Source of the DNA: an uncultured Actinomycetes bacterium
GTDB lineage: Bacteria; Actinomycetota; Coriobacteriia; Coriobacteriales; Atopobiaceae
Assembly (NCBI GenBank): GCA_900314685.1
Contig: OMWE01000026.1
Location: forward strand, 1 to 33,671
DNA length: 33,671 bases
Reading direction: 5' to 3'
A program made the position numbers and the translations under genes. Shown one piece after another: positions 1 through 6,866 of the stretch. Every line of letters begins with the position of its first letter. Within the stretch, counting starts at the first letter, position 1. The notes under the pieces are model-generated. The model did no database searches and was not told where the DNA came from. It saw only the letters and a program-made list of their open reading frames with translations.

Positions 1-243
1 GTTGTCGATGTCGTTGGTGCGCAGGCACTTCTGGCAGGAGCAGGCGCCGATCTCGCGCATGGTCTTGGTGCCCTGGTAGTACTCCTTGAACTGGTTCATG
101 CCGGCGTTGGCGAGCAGCAGGGAGGGGTCGTCGGGGATCAGGGACGAGGACGGGTAGAGCTTGCAGCCCTTGTCCTCGAAGAACTTCAGGAAGTCCTCGC
201 GGATTTCCGCTGTGGTCATGGTCTTGTGCTCAGGCGTTGTCAT
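1..243 (-). CDS. alaS: Alanyl-tRNA synthetase, N-terminal part (cut by window edge)
   Basis: Class II aminoacyl-tRNA synthetase that charges tRNA-Ala in the cytoplasm. Only the first 81 codons are present; the gene runs off the left edge. The protein has the family's N-terminal signature: DFLKFFEDKGC, then PSSSLIPDDPSLLLANAGMN, QFKEYYQG and SCQKCLRTND. The ATG at 243 is chosen because AAGGA lies 9 bases upstream; an in-frame ATG at 219 is an alternative. It follows the permease gene on the same strand after a 105-base gap that contains its own -10-like box, so it may have its own promoter and also receive readthrough. Confidence 0.95.
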   Translation of the reverse strand, partial: MTTPEHKTMTTAEIREDFLKFFEDKGCKLYPSSSLIPDDPSLLLANAGMNQFKEYYQGTKTMREIGACSCQKCLRTNDIDN

Positions 244-285
244 CGCTTGTGTTCCTTCACTGTTGACGGTATTCGCAACCCTCAC

Positions 286-291
286 AGTATA
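286..291 (-). promoter_or_regulatory. Candidate -10 box for alaS
   Basis: On the minus strand the hexamer TATACT lies about 43 bases before the alaS start and matches the sigma-70 -10 consensus at five of six positions. No good -35 box is seen at 16-18 bases. The leader would be only about 35-40 nt, too short for a T-box. Confidence 0.4.
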
Positions 292-348
292 CGGCGATGT
301 CAGAGTTGAAACCAGCGAGGTTGGCAATCGCGGCGGCGCTGCCACAGA

Positions 349-1683
349 TTATTCGTTTGCGGAGGGGCCGTCCTGGGTGTCTTCGTCATCCTGCGCGTGC
401 GGGCGATTCGCCCCGCCTTCTCGTTTCCCGGCAGTCCCAGCCGCCCCGACATGCATGTCGTGCGGGGTGACGAGCAGCGTGGACTCAAAGAAGCGGGCGT
501 CGTCGAGCGCGTCCGCCGAGGGGATGATGTTGCCGTCCTCGTCCTCGTGCGGCGTCGAGCGGAAGAGCGCGCCGTCCGGGCTGACGATCTGGCGGCCGCT
601 GCGCAGCTCGAAATAATAGATAAAGACGGACCTGATCGCGGCGGTCAGCGGGATGGCGAGGGCCATGCCCAGGACGCCGCCCAGGGAGTTGCCGATGATG
701 AGGCCGATGAGCGAGAGCACCGGGTGCACCTTGACCGCGGACTGCATCACGAGCGGCGAGACGAGGTTGTCGGTCACGTTTTGTGCGATGACCGAGACGA
801 CCAGGGACTCGACGGCGAGCGTGGGGCTCACAAAGAGGGCGAGGCCGGCGGAAAACGCAGCGGCCACCCAGGGCCCGATCACCGGGACGAAGTGAAAGAC
901 GCCGACCACGATGCCCATGAGGCCCGCGTAGGGGTGCCCGATCAGGGTAAAGCCGACAAACGAGAGGAGGCCGCCGACCGTCGAGGTGGTCACGATGCCG
1001 CGCATGTACCCGCCCATCGAGCGGCTGAGCACCGCCAGCATCATCATCGTGTCGGTCTCGTGCGCGGGGCCCGAGATCATCGCGAGCTCGCGGGCGATGC
1101 GGGGGTAGTCCTTCGCGAACCAAAACGCGAGCACCAGGCCGAGGAAGAAGGTCACGAAGTCGTCGCCGAGCGACGTGACGTTTTTGATGATGCCCTGGCT
1201 CAGGTCGGTCGCGGCGTCGGAGGCGTACTTGGTGACCGCCTGCGAGACGGTGGAGAGCAGGCCGGAGCTCAGCGCCTCGACCTCCTGGTTGTTGACGCTG
1301 CTGTGCTCGGCCCAGAAGTCGTTCGCAAAGTCCTGGATCTGCATGAGGTAGGCCGGGGCGTGCTGGAGCAGGGCGATCGTCTGCCGCAGGAAGGGCCGGC
1401 CGAGCAGGATGAGCAGGGCGATGATCACAAAGATCAGGAGGAGCAGGGCGATGAAGGCCGCAAGGGAGCGCGGCACGCCGTGCTTCTCGAGCAGGTTGGT
1501 GACCGGGCTGCAGATGAAGCCGAGGATCACGCCCGTCAGCAGGAGCGCCACCGCGGGCCACACGTGCATGATGGCGCGTACGACGAGAAGAAAGACCACG
1601 CAGCAGCCCACGATGGCCCACGCGGTCACCGCGACCGCGCGGACCCGCTCGGTATGCTCCTCCTGCGTGTCGGTGCCCCGCAT
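349..1683 (-). CDS. AI-2E family transporter (PerM/UPF0118)
   Basis: Polytopic inner-membrane protein of 444 residues in the AI-2E/PerM family. Substrates of most members are not established, so AI-2 export should not be assumed. Hydrophobic segments occur near residues 18-58, 73-96 and 195-215 and through the C-terminal half. Family signatures are visible: SPVTNLLEKHGVPRSLA after the first helices, VPVIGPWVAA, and the C-terminal LSLIGLIIGNSLGGVLGM followed by AIPLTAAIR. The last ~55 residues are hydrophilic and rich in Asp, Glu and Gly. The frame is open further upstream (to 2427), but that part lies over the sigma-factor gene in another frame, so the ATG at 1683, two bases after the sigma stop, is preferred. 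It is probably translated in the same operon as the sigma factor. Confidence 0.88.
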   Translation of the reverse strand: MRGTDTQEEHTERVRAVAVTAWAIVGCCVVFLLVVRAIMHVWPAVALLLTGVILGFICSPVTNLLEKHGVPRSLAAFIALLLLIFVIIALLILLGRPFLRQTIALLQHAPAYLMQIQDFANDFWAEHSSVNNQEVEALSSGLLSTVSQAVTKYASDAATDLSQGIIKNVTSLGDDFVTFFLGLVLAFWFAKDYPRIARELAMISGPAHETDTMMMLAVLSRSMGGYMRGIVTTSTVGGLLSFVGFTLIGHPYAGLMGIVVGVFHFVPVIGPWVAAAFSAGLALFVSPTLAVESLVVSVIAQNVTDNLVSPLVMQSAVKVHPVLSLIGLIIGNSLGGVLGMALAIPLTAAIRSVFIYYFELRSGRQIVSPDGALFRSTPHEDEDGNIIPSADALDDARFFESTLLVTPHDMHVGAAGTAGKREGGANRPHAQDDEDTQDGPSANE

Positions 1684-1685
1684 CC

Positions 1686-2525
1686 CTACTGCTCTTTCGG
1701 CTCGATCTTTTCCTGGATGTGCTTGAGCGTCCGGCGCAGCAGTCGGGATACCTGCACCTGGGAGATGCCCAGACGCTCCGCGATCTCCACCTGGGTCATG
1801 CCCTCGAGGAATCGCATGCGGATGATCTCCTGCTCGCGCGGCGAGAAGTCGGCGATGGCGGACTCGAGCACGATGCGGTCGTCGGTGGACTCGAGGTCCT
1901 GGTCGACCGTGGCGTAGTGGTCGATCACGGCGGGCGTCTCCTCGTCGTCGCTGCCGCCGCCCTCGAGCGGGACGGCGCTGTAGGCGCTGGACGACTCCAT
2001 CGCCTCGAGCACGTCGTCGACCGACGCGCCGATGCGGTTGGCTATCTCCTCCACCGAGGGCGACCGCTGCAGCTCGCGCGTGAGCTCCTCCGTGGCCTGG
2101 CTGACCTTCTGGGACAGCTCCTGCAGGCGGCGCGGTACGCGGACCGACCAGCCCTTGTCGCGGAAGTGGCGCTTGATCTCGCCCATGATCGTGGGCGTGG
2201 CGTAGGTCGTGAACTCGAGGCCGCGGTCGGGGTCGAATCGGTCGATCGCCTTGATGAGGCCGATGGTGCCGACCTGCACGAGGTCCTCGAGCGGCTCGCC
2301 GCGGTTCTTGAACTTGGACGCGAGGAAGCGCACGAGGTTGAGGTGGTTCACGATCAGCTGCTGGCGCGCGTCCTCGTCGCCCTCGCGGTAACGGCGGAAC
2401 AGCTCCCGCGTGCGGTCCTTGTCCCACACGGGACGACCCTCCACGCGCGCACGCACGCGGGCACGCCGCCTCTCGGCACGCGCCTCGTCGCTCGTCTTGT
2501 CTGCCAGGGTATCTTCGCTACTCAC
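1686..2525 (-). CDS. RNA polymerase sigma factor, SigB/SigF/SigG family
   Basis: Group 3 sigma factor of 279 residues that would direct RNA polymerase to stress-type promoters. Region 2 spans about residues 57-125, with DLVQVGTIGLIKAIDRFDP and YATPTIMGEIKRHFRDKG, typical of the SigB/SigF clade. Region 3 follows (VPRRLQELSQK to the IANRIGASVDDVLEAM helix). Region 4 lies at about 225-275, with FSPREQEIIRMRF and the helix-turn-helix TQVEIAERLGISQVQVSR. The preferred start is the GTG at 2525, which overlaps the anti-sigma stop by 8 bases (GTGAGTAG); the frame is open further upstream without a convincing start. The overlap implies translational coupling, as in rsbW-sigB operons. Which member of the clade it is cannot be settled from sequence alone. 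Confidence 0.93.
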   Translation of the reverse strand: MSSEDTLADKTSDEARAERRRARVRARVEGRPVWDKDRTRELFRRYREGDEDARQQLIVNHLNLVRFLASKFKNRGEPLEDLVQVGTIGLIKAIDRFDPDRGLEFTTYATPTIMGEIKRHFRDKGWSVRVPRRLQELSQKVSQATEELTRELQRSPSVEEIANRIGASVDDVLEAMESSSAYSAVPLEGGGSDDEETPAVIDHYATVDQDLESTDDRIVLESAIADFSPREQEIIRMRFLEGMTQVEIAERLGISQVQVSRLLRRTLKHIQEKIEPKEQ

Positions 2526-2928
2526 GTGCACCAGCTCGTTTGACGAGATGCAGGGTCGTGAAGGGCCCTTCCTCGTCCTCGTAGTCAACCAAAGAGAAGT
2601 CGTCGCAGATCGCGGAGAGCAGCAGCTCGACGAGGTCCAGCTGGTCCGCGTCCGCCACGGGGTCCTCCTGCGCGTCTTCGCCGTACTCGCCCAGGACGAA
2701 ATCCATCGTGACCTCCCCGGGCTCGATCCCGAAGGAGATCTCAACGCTGCCCGCGGGCGGCATCGTGGAGCAGGCGTACACAAAGCCCTCCTCCGCGGCC
2801 ATGCGGACGTCTTCCACGTCGTCCACGGAAAAATCGTCGGTGACGGCGAGGCTTGCCGCCAGCATGCGCACGGAGCGGGCGTACTCGGCGGATGCCGGGA
2901 CGCTCAGGATGACGTTATCGGAATCCAT
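2518..2928 (-). CDS. RsbW/SpoIIAB-like anti-sigma factor with degenerate ATP-binding motifs
   Basis: 136-residue protein with the length, fold pattern and position of an RsbW/SpoIIAB anti-sigma kinase: upstream of, and overlapping, a SigB-type sigma gene. In the family these proteins bind the sigma factor and, using ATP, phosphorylate an RsbV-type antagonist. Here Glu46 of the N box is kept, but the Mg-coordinating Asn expected four residues later is Val50. The DxGxG box is replaced by GEYGED (80-85), and the GxG of the ATP lid is absent from the LDLVELLLSAI stretch (98-107). The C-terminal TTLHLVKR strand is family-like. It probably still binds sigma but may not hydrolyse ATP normally. The ATG at 2928 follows AGGGGGC. 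The protein is acidic, with many Asp and Glu after residue 80. Confidence 0.75.
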   Translation of the reverse strand: MDSDNVILSVPASAEYARSVRMLAASLAVTDDFSVDDVEDVRMAAEEGFVYACSTMPPAGSVEISFGIEPGEVTMDFVLGEYGEDAQEDPVADADQLDLVELLLSAICDDFSLVDYEDEEGPFTTLHLVKRAGARE

Positions 2929-2937
2929 CGCTGCCCC

Positions 2938-3531
2938 CTAGTCCTGCACGGCGCTGTGTCGGCCGGCAGCGGGCTCCTCGTCTGCGGGAGCCTCGGCCGC
3001 CTTCGGCGCGTAGGTCACGTAGCCGCTCTCGCGCGGCGCGGGCGCAGGATCAGGCTTGGGAGCAGGTGCCGGAGCGGCGACCGCGCCCTCGGTGAGCTTT
3101 GCTGGGTCCGCGCCCTCGATGCCGGGCTGGCGCACGGCCTTGCCCGTGATCTTGTTCACGAGGCCCACGGCGGCGTTGGCGGCCGTGTCGACGACGCCGG
3201 AGGCCACATTGGTGGCGGCGCTCGCGGTCGAGGACACCTCGGACACGTCGCCGAGGATGTCGTTGACCTGCTCGAGGGACACCGTGGCGGTGTCGACCGT
3301 CTTGATGGCGCTCTCGAGGAGGGGCGTCACCTGCTTCACGGAAGGCTGCAGGTCGTCGACGATGCCGTCGGCCTTGGAGATGATCGGCTGCAGCTGCTCG
3401 ATCGTGTCGTTTGCCGAGCGCGTGACCTCGTCGATCGACGTGCGCGCCTTTTTGATCGTCAGCGCCAGCTCGACAACCGCCCAGATCGCCGCGATGACGA
3501 GCACGATCAACACAATATGAAGGGGATCCAT
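2938..3531 (-). CDS. Membrane-anchored coiled-coil protein, DUF948-like
   Basis: 197 residues. One N-terminal transmembrane segment (about 5-26) is followed by a long amphipathic region (about 28-135) rich in Ser, Thr, Val and Asp with heptad-like spacing, then a Pro/Ala tail (PAPAPKPDPAPAP) and an acidic end. This resembles DUF948 proteins, for which a cell-envelope role is suspected but not defined. It ends 9 bases before the anti-sigma gene, so it is probably the first gene of the stress-sigma operon. One inference is that it links the module to the envelope; nothing in the sequence proves it. ATG at 3531 after GGAGG. Confidence 0.7.
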   Translation of the reverse strand: MDPLHIVLIVLVIAAIWAVVELALTIKKARTSIDEVTRSANDTIEQLQPIISKADGIVDDLQPSVKQVTPLLESAIKTVDTATVSLEQVNDILGDVSEVSSTASAATNVASGVVDTAANAAVGLVNKITGKAVRQPGIEGADPAKLTEGAVAAPAPAPKPDPAPAPRESGYVTYAPKAAEAPADEEPAAGRHSAVQD

Positions 3532-3572
3532 AGCCGGCTACCTCCGCTCGCGTTTTCGCAAATACGCGTCAT

Positions 3573-3581
3573 ATTCTACCC
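3573..3581 (-). promoter_or_regulatory. Candidate promoter of the stress-sigma operon (GGGTAGAAT)
   Basis: About 42-50 bases before the membrane-protein start, the minus strand reads GGGTAGAAT. TAGAAT is a good sigma-70 -10 box, and GGGTAG differs by one base from the SigB/SigF -10 consensus GGGTAT. No matching -35 (TTGACA or GTTT) is seen at the right distance. Autoregulation by the operon's own sigma factor is therefore possible but unproven. Confidence 0.3.
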
Positions 3582-3648
3582 AAATTCAATAAGTACGTAC
3601 GTCTTGCCGCAGTGTGCGTCTTGCAGCGGAGGCGCACACCCCGCCGCC

Positions 3649-4968
3649 CTAGATCTCCCCGCCCGCGCGGTCGCGCGCCGTCGACTCGATGCGCCAGGCC
3701 TCCCAGCCGCGCACGCCGGGCGTGTAGAAGGCGCCGCGGGCGAGCCCGTCGGGCAGGTACTGTTGCTCGACCCAGCCCGCCGGGTAGTCGTGCGGGTAGA
3801 GGTAGGGGCCGTAGGAGTCCGAGCCGGGACGGTGGCGGTCGCGCAGGTGGTTGGGCACCTCGCGACGCGGCCCCTGGCGCACCTCGGCGAGCGCCGCGTC
3901 GATGCCCGCCTCGCAGGAATTGGACTTGGGGGCGAGCGCCACGTAGAGCGCGGCCTGGGCGAGGTTGATGCGGCACTCGGGATAGCCGATGACCTCGGCG
4001 GACTTGAAGGCGGCCTCCGCGACCAGCAGGGCCTGCGGGTCGGCGTTGCCCACGTCCTCGGACGCCTGGATCATGATGCGGCGGGCGATGAACTTGGGGT
4101 CCTCCCCCGCGTCGATCATGCGGGCGAGCCAGTAGAGCACGGCGTCGGGGTCGCTGCCCCGCATCGACTTGATGAAGGCGGAGATGATGTCGTAGTGCAT
4201 GTCGCCGGCCTTGTCGTAGGTGAGGCCGTGGCGGGGGTTGGCGTCGAGCACGTGCTCGGCCGTGACCGTCGCGGGGGCGTCGGGTGTGCCCTCGTCGACC
4301 ATCTGGCTCGCGAGCTCCAGGCTGGTGAGGGCCGCACGCGCGTCGCCGCCGGAGAGGGTCACGATCTCGCGCAGCGCGTCTTCCGTGAGCGCAAAGCACC
4401 CTTTGAGCCCGTACTCGCTGGTGACCGCGCGGGTCACGATGGTCCGGATGTCGTCGTCGGTGAGGGGGTGCAGCTCGACCACCCGCGAGCGGCTGATGAG
4501 GGCGGAGTTGACCTCGAAGTAGGGGTTCTCCGTCGTGGCGCCGATCAAGACGACCGTGCGGTCCTCCACCGCGTGGAGCAGGGCGTCCTGCTGCGTGCGG
4601 TTGAAACGGTGGATCTCGTCCACGAAGAGTATGGTCCGCCTGCCGCTCGCGAGCAGGCGGCTGCTGGCCGCGTCGATCTCGCGGCGCAGGTCCTTGACCG
4701 TGCCCGTGATGGCCGACACCTCGACGAACTCCGCGTGCGAGGTGTTGGCGATGATGCGCGCCAGGGTCGTCTTGCCCGTGCCCGCCGGTCCGTAGAGCAG
4801 GACGGAGGAGAGCACGTCGTGCTCGATGGCCCGGCGCAGCCACGACCCCTCGCCCACTGCCTCGGTCTGGCCGACGTAGTCAGCCAGCGTCTGGGGCCGC
4901 ATGCGCACGGCGAGCGGGGCGTTGAGGTTGCGCTTGTAGCGCTCGACTTCTGAGAAAAGGTTGTCCAT
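3649..4968 (-). CDS. rarA: Replication-associated recombination protein A (AAA+ ATPase)
   Basis: RarA/MgsA, related to clamp-loader and RuvB ATPases, acts at stalled forks and DNA gaps. The protein has 439 residues, the usual length. The start reads NAPLAVRMRPQTLADYVGQ, the family's typical opening. Walker A is GPAGTGKTT (60-68), Walker B ILFVDEIHRF (113-122), sensor 1 GATTENPYFEVNSALISR and sensor 2 SGGDARAALTSLE. The C-terminal oligomerisation domain is complete, with PNHLRDRH and YLYPHDYPAGWVEQQYLP. The ATG at 4968 is the only sensible start; AAAGGAG lies rather far upstream (about 13 bases). The gene follows dgt after 72 bases on the same strand and the two are probably cotranscribed. Confidence 0.95.
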   Translation of the reverse strand: MDNLFSEVERYKRNLNAPLAVRMRPQTLADYVGQTEAVGEGSWLRRAIEHDVLSSVLLYGPAGTGKTTLARIIANTSHAEFVEVSAITGTVKDLRREIDAASSRLLASGRRTILFVDEIHRFNRTQQDALLHAVEDRTVVLIGATTENPYFEVNSALISRSRVVELHPLTDDDIRTIVTRAVTSEYGLKGCFALTEDALREIVTLSGGDARAALTSLELASQMVDEGTPDAPATVTAEHVLDANPRHGLTYDKAGDMHYDIISAFIKSMRGSDPDAVLYWLARMIDAGEDPKFIARRIMIQASEDVGNADPQALLVAEAAFKSAEVIGYPECRINLAQAALYVALAPKSNSCEAGIDAALAEVRQGPRREVPNHLRDRHRPGSDSYGPYLYPHDYPAGWVEQQYLPDGLARGAFYTPGVRGWEAWRIESTARDRAGGEI

Positions 4969-5040
4969 ACCGGTAAGGGCACTCCTTTGGGCTCGGGTCT
5001 TCCCTTGGGGCCTTTGCTCCCCTCGGGCTGTGGGCCTCCC

Positions 5041-6291
5041 CTACGGCCGCACGCCCTCGAAATAGGTACGGCGGGGGAAATACTCGGCGGCGTCGGGGAA
5101 AAGCGCCTCGCAGGTGGCCATGAAGTACTCGTCGGACATGGAGGCGATGAAGTCGACCACGGTGCGGTCGGGCTCTTCTTCCCACGCGTAGGTGCGGCCG
5201 TAGGGCTCGAGGTGGCGCATGGTCGGCAGGATGTGCTGTACAAAGATGGCCGCCTGCTCGTCGCCCGCCCGGAGCACCTCGAGCTCGTGGTGGTAGAGCC
5301 GGTCGAAGAACTCGCCGATCGGGCCGGCGAAGTCCTCGTTGACCTCGGCGGACTGGTAGATCTTCTCGGAATTCTCCCTCTTGGCGCGCTTGAGCTCGGC
5401 AAAGCCCGCGTCGCTCATCTCGATGTGGTCCTTGCCGATGCTGTGCTCGATCACGTCGCCGATGAAGGCCGTGAGCGCCCAGGTGTTGTACTCGCCGCCC
5501 AGCCCGTCGTCGAAGGTGCCCTCGTCGGCGAGGCCGGCGCGGATGGCGTCCTGGCGGTCCTTGCCCACGTAGGCGATGATGTCGGAAACGCGGACCACGC
5601 AGCCCTCGAGGGTCATGGGGCGCAGGCTCTTGATGGTCTCGTAGCCGTTGTCCCAGCAGCTCTCGACCTCGCGGTCGAAGGTGTCGAAGCTGGCGAGCCC
5701 GCTCGTCTCGAAGAACTGCTGCTCGAACTCGCCGTTGTGGCAGAGCACGCCGTCGAGCGTCTGCAGGGTGAGGTTGCGGCCGCCCAGCACGTCGAGCACG
5801 CGTACGGACTGCACGTTGTGGTTGAAGTAGCGACCGGTCTCGCGGTGGTAGACCGCGTTGAGGTAGCGCTCCCCCACGTGGCCGAAGGGCGTGTGGCCGA
5901 TGTCGTGGCCGAGCGCGATGGCCTCGATCAGGTCCTCGTTGAGCCCCAGGCCGCGGCCGATGTCGCGCGCCACGCGGCCCACGAGCTGCACGTGCAATCC
6001 GCGGCGGCAGAGGTCGTCGTCCGCGCGGAAGGAAAAGACCTGGGTCTTGCCCGACAGCCGGTTGTAGGCCCCCATGTGCATGATCTTCTCCACGTCGCGC
6101 AAAAAAGACGGGCGCAGTGGCGTGTCGCGGTCGCGGTCCGTGAGGTCGCGGCGAATGGCGGACATGTCGCGCGTCGCATAGCGGCTGAGCTGGATGCTCG
6201 TGCGGCGCTCCGCCACCTGCGCCATGGTCTCGTCGGACAGCCTGCCCGTCAGCTCCGGTGCCAGGGGGTTGTCTCGGTGTCGGCGTGCCAT
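5041..6291 (-). CDS. dgt: Deoxyguanosinetriphosphate triphosphohydrolase (HD-domain dNTPase)
   Basis: Hydrolyses dGTP or other dNTPs to deoxynucleoside and triphosphate, controlling dNTP pools. The protein has 416 residues. The HD metal site is visible: His100 in the GLHVQLVGRVARDIG helix, then His129-Asp130 in IALGHDIGHTPFGHVGERYL, and a later Asp in VRVSDIIAYVGKD. DVEKIMHMGAYNRLSGKTQVF is the usual approach to the active site. The frame is open to 6360, but the ATG at 6291 is chosen because GGAAGGAG sits about 8 bases upstream. Only a TATACT -10-like box separates it from the phased array at 6381-6725. rarA follows. Family members with altered dNTP specificity, including antiviral ones, exist; sequence alone does not separate them. 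Confidence 0.93.
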   Translation of the reverse strand: MARRHRDNPLAPELTGRLSDETMAQVAERRTSIQLSRYATRDMSAIRRDLTDRDRDTPLRPSFLRDVEKIMHMGAYNRLSGKTQVFSFRADDDLCRRGLHVQLVGRVARDIGRGLGLNEDLIEAIALGHDIGHTPFGHVGERYLNAVYHRETGRYFNHNVQSVRVLDVLGGRNLTLQTLDGVLCHNGEFEQQFFETSGLASFDTFDREVESCWDNGYETIKSLRPMTLEGCVVRVSDIIAYVGKDRQDAIRAGLADEGTFDDGLGGEYNTWALTAFIGDVIEHSIGKDHIEMSDAGFAELKRAKRENSEKIYQSAEVNEDFAGPIGEFFDRLYHHELEVLRAGDEQAAIFVQHILPTMRHLEPYGRTYAWEEEPDRTVVDFIASMSDEYFMATCEALFPDAAEYFPRRTYFEGVRP

Positions 6292-6325
6292 CAGGGTCTC
6301 CTTCCGTGGTGTTTTCTCACTCAGG

Positions 6326-6331
6326 AGTATA
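6326..6331 (-). promoter_or_regulatory. Candidate -10 box for dgt
   Basis: The minus strand reads TATACT 35 bases before the dgt start. No clear -35 is present. The first site of the phased array begins about 50 bases further upstream, a position suitable for an activator or for a repressor acting by looping. Confidence 0.4.
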
Positions 6332-6380
6332 GCTGGCATGGCCGCATCTCCTGTCCGCACATCAAGGTGGCATCCTCAGC

Positions 6381-6725
6381 TCGTACATCAGCGCAGCATA
6401 TCCGCAGTATCGGGCCTCGAAAGGCCCCTTCGTGTACGAACCGATCAAGATCGCGACGGGGGTTTCGTGCATCAAACGGCTATTCACCTGCCCCCGCAGC
6501 GATAGCAGCGTCACTCGTGTACGAAACGGTCGAGCCATATTGTGAAGTTTCGTACACCAGGTGACCGTCTATGCATCAGCAAGCAAAGAAGAGCAGTCTC
6601 GTGTACGAACGCGTCGTCGCCGAAACAGCACGCACCGCGCGCAGGGCTGCCCGCTGCGGGCCGATTCGTACATCAACGCAGCCGCGGACCCGTAAAAAGG
6701 GGTCGAATGGGCCGTTCGTGTACGA
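6381..6725. repeat. Array of eight TCGTACA/TGTACGA sites in alternating orientation, helically phased
   Basis: The gene-free stretch 6292-6866 holds eight copies of a 7-mer. Forward copies (TCGTACA; the second is TCGTGCA) start at 6381, 6465, 6550 and 6666. Reverse copies (TGTACGA) start at 6433, 6518, 6602 and 6719. Orientation alternates strictly. Start-to-start distances are 52, 32, 53, 32, 52, 64 and 53, i.e. about 5, 3, 5, 3, 5, 6 and 5 turns of B-DNA, so all sites face the same side. Forward copies continue as CATCA or CACCA; reverse copies read on their own strand continue as CACGA. Each forward-reverse pair frames an unrelated centre, some with a small hairpin (GGGCCT/AGGCCC at 6412-6427). 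Sites 6517-6527 and 6547-6557 form a perfect 11-bp inverted repeat. The remaining part of the stretch (6726-6866) shows only a 6-bp hairpin (6806-6827) and nothing else recognisable. Confidence 0.85.
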
Positions 6726-6866
6726 CGCACACAGCTCATACCATCGAGGACGAACTGCATCCGCGCCGGCAGACCAACCTTCCATACATGAGTCGGTCCT
6801 TCTTCGCCCGTCTTGCAAAAAACGGGCAACTCGTGCGCGATTCGCCTCCGCAGGGTGACACCCAGT

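Noticed and set aside
244..285. T-box or other tRNA-sensing leader for alaS
   Set aside because: The leader predicted from the -10 box is about 35-40 nt, far too short for a T-box, and no T-box sequence is present.
1684..2427. Upstream extension of the AI-2E-family frame to 692 codons
   Set aside because: The extension overlaps the sigma gene in another frame and is Arg/Pro/His-rich shadow sequence. The permease similarity starts just after the ATG at 1683.
4969..5040. G/C-run-rich spacer between dgt and rarA as a regulatory RNA
   Set aside because: Only short GGGCC-type runs and a normal ribosome site; no stable hairpin with T tract or conserved structure could be argued.
6381..6725. CRISPR array or integron attC sites
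   Set aside because: The repeats are only 7-10 bp, alternate in orientation and have unequal spacers; no cas or integrase gene is present and attC consensus ends (GTTRRRY/RYYYAAC) are not found in the right arrangement.
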